From Larix kaempferi (taxonomy: Eukaryota; Streptophyta; Pinopsida; Pinales; Pinaceae), in the NCBI GenBank assembly GCA_027924585.1, contig BSBM01000068.1, positions 9,937,001 to 10,001,000 on the forward strand: a stretch of DNA of 64,000 bases. Direction: 5' to 3'. The notes under the pieces are model-generated. The model did no database searches. It was not told the origin of the DNA and was given only the letters and a program-made list of their open reading frames with translations. The position numbers were made by a program, and so were the translations under genes. Below, piece after piece: positions 34,059-44,400 of this stretch (its first letter is position 1; each line of letters begins with the position of its first letter).

Positions 34059-34575
34059 TAGATAGTATCATAGACTCATAGCACTTTGTATTTCATTTTC
34101 ATGTTTATTTTGGCCTATTTTGTAAACATTATGGCCTAGTTTGATGGCAAATATTATATGTTGAAATTTGAAGGTTGATGTTGTTGATGATTGATGATTG
34201 ATGATTTGATGATCATTTAATGACAATGTTATAAGTTATAGCCCCTAGATGATTGATGTTATATCAATGTGTACTAAATGGTTATATGAATATCTATGTT
34301 TTCATGTTTTCTATAGCTAATTTGGCATAATACATGTTTTTTTAATATATATGCATCAATATATATTAAAATATATATTATTTAAAAAACGCTCTCGAAA
34401 CGGAAGCTTTTGAAAATTTCACTTTTCGCTCCCCCTCCCCGCTTCGCTCCGCGCTCCCAACAGCATAGCTCATGAGAGTGAATCTAACTCAGATAGTGAC
34501 ACTCCCATTGATGGTCCCGATGGCTTCATGCAACGGATGAATGGGGAGGACCAGTCCATGGAACTATCTCCTTGA

Positions 34576-35279
34576 TGCTCTTTTGATGCTTTCAACTTTC
34601 TTTTCGCTACTTTTATTTTCAGTCTTCAATGTCCATTGTTAGTTTTCAATTTAAGTTTTGACTCTAGAAGTAGATACCATCATTGACCTTAAGACTGAAT
34701 CTTTGACTCATCACTCTTTTGATTTGGAAACCATCTTCTTTAACTGCAATATCCTCAAACCTCTCATCTTCAAAAGATTTGTCTTTACGGGCGAAAGAAA
34801 AAGGAAGGTTCACCAAACCATATCACGAAAAGAAAAAGGAGAAGCATCCCCACACCTTCATCAACCATATATTCATGATCTTTCTTAATTCTTCAATAAA
34901 GACCTCTTCATATTGCTTGAAACCTGTATGAAAATCCAACTCATCCTGATCTAGAATGAACCCTTCTTCTCTTCCGAATGGCAGGAAAGGTTTGTGGATT
35001 TCTTCTAAATTTTTTGATATAACACTGCTAGGCCTTGAAGAATCGTAGATCAGGGAACCAAGGAACTTCCAATAATCATCGTCTTCACGAATCCTGCCAT
35101 TTTCTTCTAAGAAACCCAAGATATCATAAAAAAATTGAAATGAGGGTAAGGAGAACTCACCATTTTCTTGTATTCTTCAAGTTCTTCAATCAGGCTAAGA
35201 TATCTAAGTTCAAAGAAATAATTGAACATAGAGACACGTAATTACTATCACTAACATCAAATTCTAACTTATTAAAATT
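34576..35279. other. Unassigned, one acidic minus-strand open frame
   Basis: The minus-strand frame at 34823-35119 (98 codons) has protein-like composition (DDDYWKFLGSLIYDSS, GFILDQDELDF) but matches no family I recognise. It could be a host exon fragment or a repeat product. Confidence 0.25.
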
Positions 35280-36600
35280 TATGTGTTAACTTGTATGTAT
35301 GTAATGTGCAGATAGAAGAAATTTAGGCACACGAAGGGCTGCCCGAATAGGGCAGGCTTGTGTAGAGGAAGGGGGGAGGCCCGAGCAGCCAAGAATCGGG
35401 GTAAGGGGAGCCCGCAGATAGCAAAGGTATGGCCGTGAAGGTAATGGACAAGGCGGTAAGCAAAGGGAGCTCGCGGGTAATGCGGCGAGAAAACACAGGA
35501 GCTCGGTAAGGGAGAGCTCGATAGAAGGAAAGGCCGCGGGAAGCACAGCAAGGTCGTGGACGGGAAAAAGGAGCCTCGGAGGTGTGGCCACGAAAGAGCA
35601 GGGGTTAAGAGCTGCTACGCTAGGTAGAAACTTGATTTTTAGGGATTTTCTATTAAAAGAAACACTTACTAACTCAGAAATAATAATAAATGAAAGGCTA
35701 ATTAACTGCCAATAACATAATAATTACAGATTAAGCTAACTCAGAAAATCAAAAGATATTTTCCAACCTAAAATTCAAATAATATTTACAATGGTAATTC
35801 AGAATTTAAGTTTGAAATGTGGATTGAACAATCAAGGTTTGATAAAATAATCCAACCTAACCTAGGGTTTCTGAAGGGATAACCCCTTACTTGAGATGGT
35901 ACTTGCTCAGTTTCGCAAGCCAAAGAATCCTCCAACAAACTCTAGGGTTAGTTGTGAGAAATTTGGCCAAAGCAAACCTAAGCGACCTAAAGCTCAAGCC
36001 TTCTTAGCTAGGGCAACAAAATACTGAAATTTGACTAGCCTAGGGCAAAAAATGCAGCATTATAACCACCATTCAAACCTTAAACGAGCATAGTTTCAAC
36101 ACTTAGCAAAAAGACATCAATAGATAAAAGCTTAGATACCTTTTCGTGCATGTGTCAAGCAAACCACTCTTAGCAATCACCCAAGCAAGATGCAAGAACA
36201 AAAGAATCTCCAAAGATAAGTCCCAAAATCAGCTCATACATTCATCCTCAAGAAAGTGTTTCTCCTCCAAAAGCCCAAGGAGGTTGAAAATCAGAAAAAT
36301 AGATATGATCCCTTCAATTGTTAATTTTTGAAGTGAGGAGAAGATGAATTTATATCTTTCTCACACTCACTTTTACACAGAATAAGGTAAATTTAATATT
36401 TAAAATGTTAAGTTAAAATTTGAATTAAAATAATATAAAAATAATCAAAGTAGTGGGTAAATTGGGTGTTTTCCCATATTTGACCCCTACTTGAGTAAAA
36501 ATGGCTAGACAAGGCCAAATTCAACGAAACTGAAGGCTGAGAAGTGGAGGGGGGGTCGTCATACCCCTACTAACCCCATGAAAAAGTGAAAAGCCCTCAA
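35280..36600 (-). repeat. LTR-like remnant, minus strand
   Basis: A GC-rich patch (35330-35600) resembles copia leaders. The right edge near 36600 (CCCTCAACGCCCCCCCTC) mirrors the LTR edge at 1361, and the preceding ACTAACCCCA words match 1335-1345. A minus-strand TATA-like box (AAGATATAAATTC) lies near 36345. The left limit is uncertain. Confidence 0.35.
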
Positions 36601-37016
36601 CGCCCCCCCTCAAAGCATACATCTAGCAGCCAATGGAAGATGACGTCAACCTCTGTAGAGGCCAAGGAGGCATGGCGCTGGAGTTCTGGAACAATAGGAG
36701 GATGCAGGAGGAAGCCCAGGTCAATGACAAAGGCCCCAGTACTAAAAGAAACATGCCATCAATGTAAAAAAATGCTTGGGGAATCCATGTGGTTCAATAA
36801 CCCATCCCTGGGGGGCCCGAACACCAACCTCAGGGTTTCAAACCCTTTTATGAGGCAGTCAGCAGTGCCATTAAGCCATAGTACCCCCAGAGGGAAGCTA
36901 AAGAACCTAGCCATAATCCCATCCATGAAATATGGCTGTATCACATCCTCCAAGTCAAAATATAGGTTGCCACCTCCCTGGGGTGTATCTGGAACATGTG
37001 CCGATACTGGTACTAC
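36601..37016 (-). other. 3' internal remnant of the same repeat family
   Basis: Shares words with 2200-2330 (GGCAGTCAGCA.TGCCA). A minus-strand frame at 36759-36953 is open, but I cannot name a domain. Joined at about 37016 to a gypsy-type LTR. Confidence 0.3.
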
Positions 37017-37674
37017 GTAACAGTTAGCAAATTGGCCCAGTCTGTAAATGAGTATACACTTGAGGTTTATGTTTATAGCAGTTGGTTACTTTGATCTGGA
37101 CTTATTATTATTATATTTGCATGCTTACACCAGTTAAACATCATTTTATACTTTATTCTAGCTACTGATATAATTGAAGGAGCATATCTCATCTATTTGT
37201 ACTTAATTTATGATCTAGATCATCATTTTAATCATTATTGACCTGGTCAACCCAGTTTGACTAAGTCAACGTAGAGTCCAAGATGAGTTTGGGAAGACAG
37301 TGTTCGAGATGGATTATTCATGGCCCATATGTGTCCATTAGATGGTACCATGCTTTAGACGGCAATTTCAGATGATGGTTTGATAGATTTTTATTATTAT
37401 TATTATTTACAGGCTATTATTTTATTATTCTGGGCATGGATGAGCTTACAGATGTATCTATTGATGGTCACATGGTGTATGAGTACTCATTCCAAGTGGA
37501 TTAGGGAATTTTGAGTCCATTGGTGCACTCAGTTATCAGTTTCGGGCAGTTACAAGTGATGATATTGTCAGATTAACACTTTTCTCCGGATTGCCATGCA
37601 AAAATCGACTGTCTAGCACTTTTATTGATTATTTTGGTTCTCCTAGGGTGCCCCTGAGGGGATATGTAAATTTT

Positions 37675-38816
37675 CTGTGTTATTTCAGCTTGCTGGTTTA
37701 TGTCATGTTTTTCAGTGTTTTCATCCCCAACTGGTTTTGCATTGGCTGGAAACTACTTATAAAAATTACAGACAGTTAAACACGATGTAAAAACACTTTT
37801 AACAGGCAGAAAACTAATTTAACATGCACGCCATAAAAATATTTCAGACTCAAATTTTTGGCCAATAGCCCTGGAAAAACCCCCACGGGGAAAACCAGTC
37901 AGAGAGAGAGAGAATTTGTATTTCTTTAGAATAATTTCAATACAGTAATTTTACAGTCGAAATGTACATATCTCAACCAGCAAAATACACTCAGAAAAAA
38001 CTGCCTTGATTTCTGTGCCTTGCTACCCTAGTTTCAGTGCAATAAATCACCTTGATTTATGTGCCAAATGACCACCTCGATTTCTATGCATAACACCACC
38101 TCGATTTCTGTGCCAAAAGACCACCTCAGTTTCTATGCTAGCTGCCTTGAAAACTGTGCAAAAATAAATGCCTCGATTTTAGTGACAAAAAGTACAGTCC
38201 ATACAAGCTGTACGGACCTCAAAATCTGTGCAAGAAAAAATGTTGAAAATCATGCCCAGATTTCTACCTTGAATCCCATGCCCCTTGCCTCAGGATATGT
38301 GCCCAGAGTGTTCCTCAAAAACTGTGTTGTACGGACAGCAATAAATGCTGTGTACGGATTCTCAAAATCTGTGCCAAAGGTTATGCCCATTGCCTCGGGA
38401 ATCGTGTTGTACTGAAAAAACTCTTCTCGAAATGTGTGCTGCTCAGTAAATGCTCCTAGAGCTGCCTCAAAATTCGTGCCCTCTCTCCTTTCTCTCTTCA
38501 CTTCAATCTTCTCTCAAGAATGAATTGTTTTGCCTCCCTTTTCCTTTTTGAGTAAACCCTAAGTGAGTTTTTCATCCGACAGTGGAGATTAGATTAAATC
38601 CAACGGTTGAGATTTGATGAGAATAAAATGTCTAATTTAATTCTCATAAATTCATTTTCACTCACCCACTTAAATTTATCAAAAGTGACTTTAAGTTATA
38701 AAGTCACATTAAATGCTCATCTCAAGTCATTTAATGCAAGGGTCACTTTTTCCCGCTTTAAGTGATTTAGGCAAAAGTCACTAGGGAAATACACTTCCTA
38801 GGTACAAAAACTAACA
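37675..38816 (-). repeat. Solo copia LTR with perfect TSD
   Basis: On the minus strand it starts TGTTAGTTTTTGTACC and ends TTTACA, aligning end to end with the young copia LTR (1142 bp against 1136 and 1211). A perfect duplication GGATA flanks it (37670-37674 and 38817-38821). No PBS or PPT adjoins it, so it is a solo LTR left by recombination between an element's two LTRs. The inverted TTTCGAG array lies at about 37990-38480. Confidence 0.9.
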
Positions 38817-39968
38817 GGATATGGGGTCCATCTAGTCATTATTACCATATTACCCCATCCCTAGACATTATGGTGCAGTCAGTTTGGTGCCCCGGGCAAG
38901 TGATGGAGAGTTACAGCCATTTTTGTACTTTCAGAAGTGGTTTTCCGGCAGTGAAATGGCTAATAAAGGAATTCGATTTGCCTCAGTGGGGTGAGGAAAT
39001 GGCACGAGAATGGTCTAGGACTTCATGATGATATTTTCCACACCTTTCAGCTTGGCCTTCGGCATCAGTGGGATCCACATGTCATCCCATTTATTATTTT
39101 GGGAGTTTTATTATGTATTTTTGGACACACGTCCTAGTGTCTTTTGACACTTTATCACATGATGTATTATTTTTTATGAAGGTGGGGCATTAGTCTAGTG
39201 GAGACATGATCTCCTAGACCCCCCCACCATGTTATGACATTATGTTGTGTCCCTAGTCATGTTATGAGGCTCACGTCCCCCCTAGGGCGTCATTGAGGGA
39301 GGACGTCCCCCTTAGTTTGAATGATCCATGTTTTATTATTCTGGCTCATCTTAGCCGTTGATTATCATTATTGTATCTTTTGATCTCAACCACTCATTTA
39401 GAAAGTGGTTAGGGTTTTGGTCTCTCCCATTCCTGTTTAAAGAAGAGACCCACTCATTTGAAACGGGACTTTCGCTCTTGGAATTTTCATAATAAATAAA
39501 ATATTTGCAGAGACTTTTGGATTTTCTTTGTGGGATGTTCTTAGATTATGATTGTAAAGTCTATTTCTCTTAGCATTTGAGATATTACTGTAGATCCAAA
39601 ATATTTTCGTGGAAACAGTGTTTAACTTCAGGAGGGCTATTTCATCTTGGGCATTTTTGCAGGGGCTCCCCAACTCGTTCCACCTGAAGTTGCTTCCTAT
39701 CAGGGGGTTTTCAATAGTATCTTTGATCTTTGATATTTCCCGTGCTTTTACAATCTTTTTCTTATGAGCATCAAATCTTACTTGTGTAGTTTGCTTGTGC
39801 AAGAGAGAGAGGTGCATTGGCTTCCTTGGGAAAATCGATTCTACTTGGAGACTCAGCTAAATCATCTCAAATTGATCGGGATGGGATAGATCATCACTCT
39901 CAAGGCATCCACAAGATTTTCCGGGTAAGATCTACACTTTATCATTTTGTTTGAAATTCTAAACCATT

Positions 39969-40028
39969 GGCCATTTGAATTTACTGCTAAAACCCTAAGG
40001 CCATTTGAATTTACTGCTAAAACCCTAA
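39969..40028 (+). repeat. 30-bp tandem duplication
   Basis: The unit GGCCATTTGAATTTACTGCT plus AAAACCCTAA occurs twice in direct succession, identical by eye. Confidence 0.9.
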
Positions 40029-40680
40029 CTATCAAAATTTATAAAAATTCTTTGGGTTTAATTATTTGGATATCTAGCAAAACATTTATGGGTTTTCATC
40101 TTAAGGCCTAGCCCCAAGTGGGTCCTCAAGGGCGTCTTGCTCTGTGGACTCCATCTACCCATTCCCTTAGGCACTGGTCTCTCCATGCTTGCGCCCTCCT
40201 TGTATGCTTTGTCTTCTAGATGATTGGTTCCCTATTTTTGAGCTTGTGGCCTTTGACAATGTTAGGTCTATCTCCAAGATGTGCTAGGAAGCCCTATTTT
40301 CTTCAGATCCACTACTTGGGACCATTTTCCTTGATTTAAGTACACGTTTCCCAAGGCAGTTGAATTTGATCATTTACCTTAGCAACTGCATCCTAGATCC
40401 ATTATAAATTTTGAGTTACTGTAATTGAACAAATCTAATTCAATATCTCATCTTCCCTAAGCCTCTGCAGTAACTCTATTCCTTAAATCTAGGGTCTTAT
40501 ACCCTTCACCTTGCGTACCCTATTGAGTAGCTTGATCTGGTGATTGGGTTAGATCTCTCTTGCCAAGAGTAAATCAAGGTCTCCCCCTTTGTTATCTGGG
40601 GCTTGGATAGCAAGAAGCAAAGAGTGCCTCGATTGGCGTGACAACCAATCCATCTTGGGAATCGAGGCCCTCTTAGGTCA

Positions 40681-40978
40681 CCTCTACCATCCTGGACATG
40701 ATCATCATTTGGGGGCAACTACAAGTTGCGTGATAACAGAGCCATTGTGAGGTCATTATGTTCAACAAAGAAGGCTCCATAAAGTCTTCAAGGAATTCCC
40801 TATATAGACCAACTACAATGGTCATTGTGAGGTTAGTTGCTTATCTCCTCTACCATCCTGGACATGATCATCATTTGGGGGCAACTACAAGTTGCGTGAT
40901 AACAGAGCCATTGTGAGGTCATTATGTTCAACAAAGAAGGCTCCATAAAGTCTTCAAGGAATTCCCTATATAGACCAA
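40681..40978 (+). repeat. 132-bp direct duplication across the LTR end
   Basis: Bases 40681-40812 recur at 40847-40978 with no visible difference, separated by 34 bp. The unit includes the last 58 bp of the gypsy-type LTR and 74 bp beyond it, so it duplicates the LTR-flank junction. Confidence 0.9.
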
Positions 40979-41654
40979 AGAAGGGAATTGTACAAGCTCT
41001 TCCAATAAATCTGTTGTATTGTTTTTGCACAAGCCTTAGCCAAAAATGCAGCTCTAGAGAAATATTAAAACAAAGAATGAACAAGAAGATAGGGTTGGAT
41101 TTTGAAAATAGGGAAAAAAACCCTAGGAAGGAAGCACTGATCATAAATAGGGTAAAAATCTTAGAGATACCCAAGGAACCCTTGAAGAGAAGTGTAGCAC
41201 TTGTATAAAGGTAAACTCTAAAAGAACGGATCCAAACCTGCAGACCCATAAGCGATGACAATAAAAACTTCGAAGCGAATGTTGAAGTGAACCCTAAATA
41301 AGATTATTCGAAACCTAGTTCTAAAACACTTAGGGCAATGCCACTACCCAAAATCTTTGAATCAATCTCCAAATAAAAGGTTGAAATAAATCCATTGGTT
41401 GCAAAGTGACCAGCATGAACAACCAAGTAGAAACCCTAGTGTTGGGCACTCAAAACTGTAATTAGTGCATAAAAAAGGCTACAACAACCATAGAAAACAT
41501 ATTTTCCAGCCAACATAACACAATGAAACAACCTCGATATTCCTTTGGTTAGGGTTTCTTCTACATGGCAAGTCTGATCACAAAATATCAACATGAACAA
41601 CCAAGAAAAAAAACCTAAAAACAACAGTAAAATGAGTAGAGAATGTTCACACCG
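40979..41654 (-). other. Copia leader-like region, no recognised gene
   Basis: It lies on the internal side of a minus-strand PBS, so it should be leader or gag. The open minus-strand frame at 40833-41261 is hydrophobic and unlike Gag. I see no copia domain. Confidence 0.3.
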
Positions 41655-41666
41655 GCTATGATACCA
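41655..41666 (-). promoter_or_regulatory. Primer-binding site, minus-strand copia
   Basis: The minus strand reads TGGTATCATAGC next to an LTR ending CTCAACA. Confidence 0.75.
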
Positions 41667-42354
41667 TGTTGAGATCACAAAAGAAATAGGCGATCTAGCG
41701 GAACCAAAATGCCAACCCAAAAACATGCATTAAAAAGAGAAATAAACAGCACCAAAGAAATGCACTGTCTGAACAAAAGTGTGCTCCGAAGAGAGCATTA
41801 GTGCACTACACATGAGATGCACAAATGAACATAAAAGAGAAAACATACCAACCACAAGAGGACACCAAAGATGTAGTGCATGTAGACTTAAAATATTTAT
41901 ATTAGACAGCCTTAGCTCAATGAACAAAAAAGATGATATACATATGAAGCTTCAGTTGTGTATTTATACCACTCAATTAGGTAGGGAATCCTCCCAAGAG
42001 GGTTATGGGTCTACATAACTAGGGGCACACTCCCCAAGAGGGTTATTGACCCTACATATCAAAGTTGACTTGGTCGGCCTTAACCACAGCTAGTAATAGA
42101 ATAAAATAATAAAGAATGGCCTTAGCCATCAACACAAGTACACTAATGATATATATTACATAACAATGGGTCGTAGCTACATGTATAGATTACACCAATA
42201 ATTCCAACATAATCATGCCTGCATGTTGAATCATCCATTGTCCACAGACACGATACCTTTCCAATGAAACAAGAAACACAGTACTCAACAACAAGAGGTC
42301 GTGTCCATTTAATGATGAGAGAGTATGTTAAGATGGTGGAAAACAACCACTATG
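41667..42354 (-). repeat. Copia LTR, minus strand
   Basis: The left edge is fixed by the PBS. A minus-strand TATA-like box (GGTATAAATACAC) lies near 41965. The right edge is placed before GCTCCCT, which resembles the reversed polypurine tract seen at 18240; this edge is approximate. Confidence 0.6.
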
Positions 42355-42382
42355 CTCCCTATATATATATATATATATATAT

Positions 42383-42506
42383 ATATCATTTACATAAAAC
42401 AATATATATATACTAGTATCATTTACATAAAACAATATATATATATATATATATTGTTTTATGTAAATGATACTAGTATATATATATTGTTGTATGTAAA
42501 TGATAC
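42383..42506. repeat. AT-rich near-perfect palindrome next to (TA)n
   Basis: Arms of about 62 bp meet at 42444/42445. They contain CATTTACATAAAACAATATA and its reverse, with one visible mismatch in the outer part. A (TA)n run precedes it at 42360-42386. This may be a foldback microsatellite or a small MITE. Confidence 0.8.
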
Positions 42507-42640
42507 TAGATCAGGCCCTTCGTATTGGGTGGGGCAGCTGCCATTAATGAGTAGGATGGTTACCATTTGGTTGGCCCACTTGAAGGTGGGTCATTCCACA
42601 TGCTTAGTCCCTTTTTCTTCGAAGATATTTATCTTTTTCT
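42507..42640. other. Short unassigned spacer
   Basis: Nothing recognised; it may be the 3' end of the gypsy remnant. Confidence 0.25.
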
Positions 42641-44400
42641 CTTGAATCAAAATATCCTCGAATGCTCTAAAGAAGCATAGTGTTGTCTTTGTCTTCGCAA
42701 TGATTTTCTTGTGAAAGGTCATAACAGCAAGGGAAAATCGTGCGATCTCCTCCTTCATATTCGTCTAATAAACATGGGGTTTGACAAATTCATAGGTTGT
42801 GTCCCTTCCCATGTGGCTAGCTTGCGAGATCTTATATCTCAATCTATCCACAACAAGAATAGCAATTCTTAGATTCTATAGTTAGACCAGAAAAAAACAT
42901 CCTCCCTTCCATAATTAGATACTTGTCTTGTTGTAGATGTGTTACCACTTGTTGGCACCAAGTACCATGTTCTGTGCATGTTCTAAGCTTCCATTACATC
43001 TTCCTAGAGACTTACACATATGATAGAGACTAGCAACACAAGACTTAACCATAAAAAAGCATCTGTAACCACACTCTTCCAAATTTGTAAGTTGTTTTGG
43101 TCTAAATTTATCAAAGATCAAGATCTATCTATACTGCCTACCTATTAGTTTTCCCTTCAAAGGAATTAAATCTAATAATTCCTAGTAGAAAATGGGATGC
43201 CTATGTTGAATTTCAACCACCTCTCTACCTCCATGCAATCACCCTATCATCTTGCAATAATACTACTCCAATAGCCACACTACAAGTATTTGTATGAATG
43301 ACAAAAAGGTCTCAAGAGTTTGGAAGAGCCAATCTTAGTGCCTTAGTTGATGTTTATTTTGTCACCATTGAAGCTAGGCCCTAGACAAACAACGTTTAAC
43401 ATTTTGACAATCATTCAAAGTAGCTGATATGTGCAAGAAATTGGAAACAAAACTTCTATGAAAGCTAGCTAGAATGAGGAATCTTTGTGGCTCACAAATG
43501 TTGATTATCGCCCCCAAATTTGATTTTGATTTTGATCTGGTGAAGCTCTAGGCTAAAAGTTTAAAACATTCTCTATGCTTCTTAGTCACCCACATTCTCA
43601 TTGTGGTTTGTGAAATCTGCACCACCCTCCACCCTTTGATAGCCTTTAAGACTTAATCTTTTAAGATCAATCAAATATCCTTCCTTTGAAACTATATGCC
43701 CCAAGTATACTAATTTATTTTTTTTAAAAGACATATTTGGAGAACTTGGCATACAACTTATTATCCAATACAGTCTTTAAAGTATCTCCAAATGTGCTCA
43801 TGATTGTCCTTTTTCCTACTATTCACTAAAATATCATCCAATAATACGTCCATGAACTTCTAAAGCCAAAAGGTATTGCTCATTAGTCTCATAAAAGTTG
43901 TTGGATCATTTAGACGCAAGGGTTAGCTCGATTGGTAGATGCTAGTGCTAAGTCCACAAAGGTCTCGGGATATTCCTTTGGGATATGCATCACCTATGCA
44001 GCTGGCAATCAATCTGCCTTCCATCTGAAAATTCCGAGGAAGAAGGAGGAGAGCTCTATGAGGACTGGCATGGTACCGGCATCCCCATTCTTTGCCTAAG
44101 TGTGTGAGGGTGGGGTGAGATTATTTCCTTGGAAAAAAATAAGCTTTTAGAGCATTAGCAAAACAAAAGTTAGTCATTAAAAAATCATAATCACAATCTT
44201 TAGTGTTAAAAAGAATTATTTTGATACAACTATTTCTTCATTTCTAACTTGGCTAAAGTAGCATGCAATTTCTCATGGAAAATATAGTAAAACCCTTCAT
44301 ACTATCCAAAAAATTATTAATGTAAGGAGCCATCCCTCTTCTTCGCCTAGAGTAAGAGAAGGCCCTTGAGGCTAAAATGAATGCTTTCTAGAGAAACTCC
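42641..44400 (-). pseudogene. Decayed Ty3/gypsy pol: integrase start, RNase H, RT
   Basis: Reading the minus strand from right to left: RT pieces AKKRDGS (near 44340), FANAL (near 44165), PTTFMRLMSNTF (near 43885) and LLDDILVNS (43825-43850, where active elements have DDILV); then RNase H IGVVLLQDDRVIAW near 43240-43275; then the integrase N-terminal HMGRDTTYEFVK and NMKEEIARF near 42735-42840, with the second cysteine pair of the H2C2 finger lost. The domain order RT, RNase H, integrase is that of Ty3/gypsy. Frames shift repeatedly. A SINE (43915-44143) and the solo LTR at 44401 interrupt it. Confidence 0.75.
43915..44143 (+). mobile_element. tRNA-derived SINE
   Basis: An A-box-like TAGCTCGATTGGTAG lies at 43924-43938 and a B-box-like GGTCTCGGGATATTCC at 43961-43976, the internal RNA polymerase III promoter layout of a tRNA. 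The 3' end has an A-run (44132-44139). Flanking 8-mers CATTTAGA (43907-43914) and CTTTTAGA (44144-44151) differ at one base. It splits the gypsy reverse transcriptase between ANA-like and PTTF codons, which supports it as an insertion. Confidence 0.65.

Larger units (their letters stand above)
30879..34468 (+). mobile_element. hAT DNA transposon, 3.6 kb
   Basis: A perfect 8-bp duplication CTCATGAG flanks it (30871-30878 and 34469-34476). Left end CAAGGTTGCGGGG; right end reversed CTATGCTGTTGGG; these are imperfect inverted repeats. It carries a DUF659/hAT transposase in broken frames and subterminal repeats at 30930-31150. Eight-bp duplication plus transposase family make the hAT call firm. 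Confidence 0.9.
30702..34575 (+). pseudogene. Older hAT transposase C-terminus, split by a younger hAT
   Basis: Codons 30702-30878 read LVGVHNALRLAHRRTPEY then an acidic tail, resembling the end of plant hAT transposases just after the dimerisation domain. The frame continues at 34477-34575 with SDSDTPIDGPDG and ends at a TGA (34573-34575). Everything between is the hAT at 30879-34468 plus one target duplication; skipping it keeps the frame. Two stops, TAA near 30813 and TAG near 30831, mark decay. Upstream transposase sequence is not recognised. Confidence 0.6.
37017..40738 (+). repeat. Third gypsy-type LTR copy, 5' truncated
   Basis: The 3' end TTGCGTGATAACA at 40726-40738 and many internal blocks (GTGTATGAGTACTCATTCC, the TCAGTTTCGGGCA block, a TTTAAAGAAGAGACCC promoter-like box near 39434, and GCCTCGATTGGCGTGAC near 40625) match the LTRs at 4638 and 44728. 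The expected start TGTTATCACA is absent, because the left part is replaced by other repeat sequence near 37016. A solo copia LTR interrupts it at 37675-38816. Confidence 0.75.

Noticed and set aside
42325-42645. Frame coding a Tyr-Ile repeat
   Set aside because: Product of the (TA)n run and AT palindrome; low-complexity artefact.
43915-43990. Functional tRNA gene
   Set aside because: A and B boxes are present but the B box is degenerate, no acceptor stem closes, and an A-tail follows; SINE is the better call.
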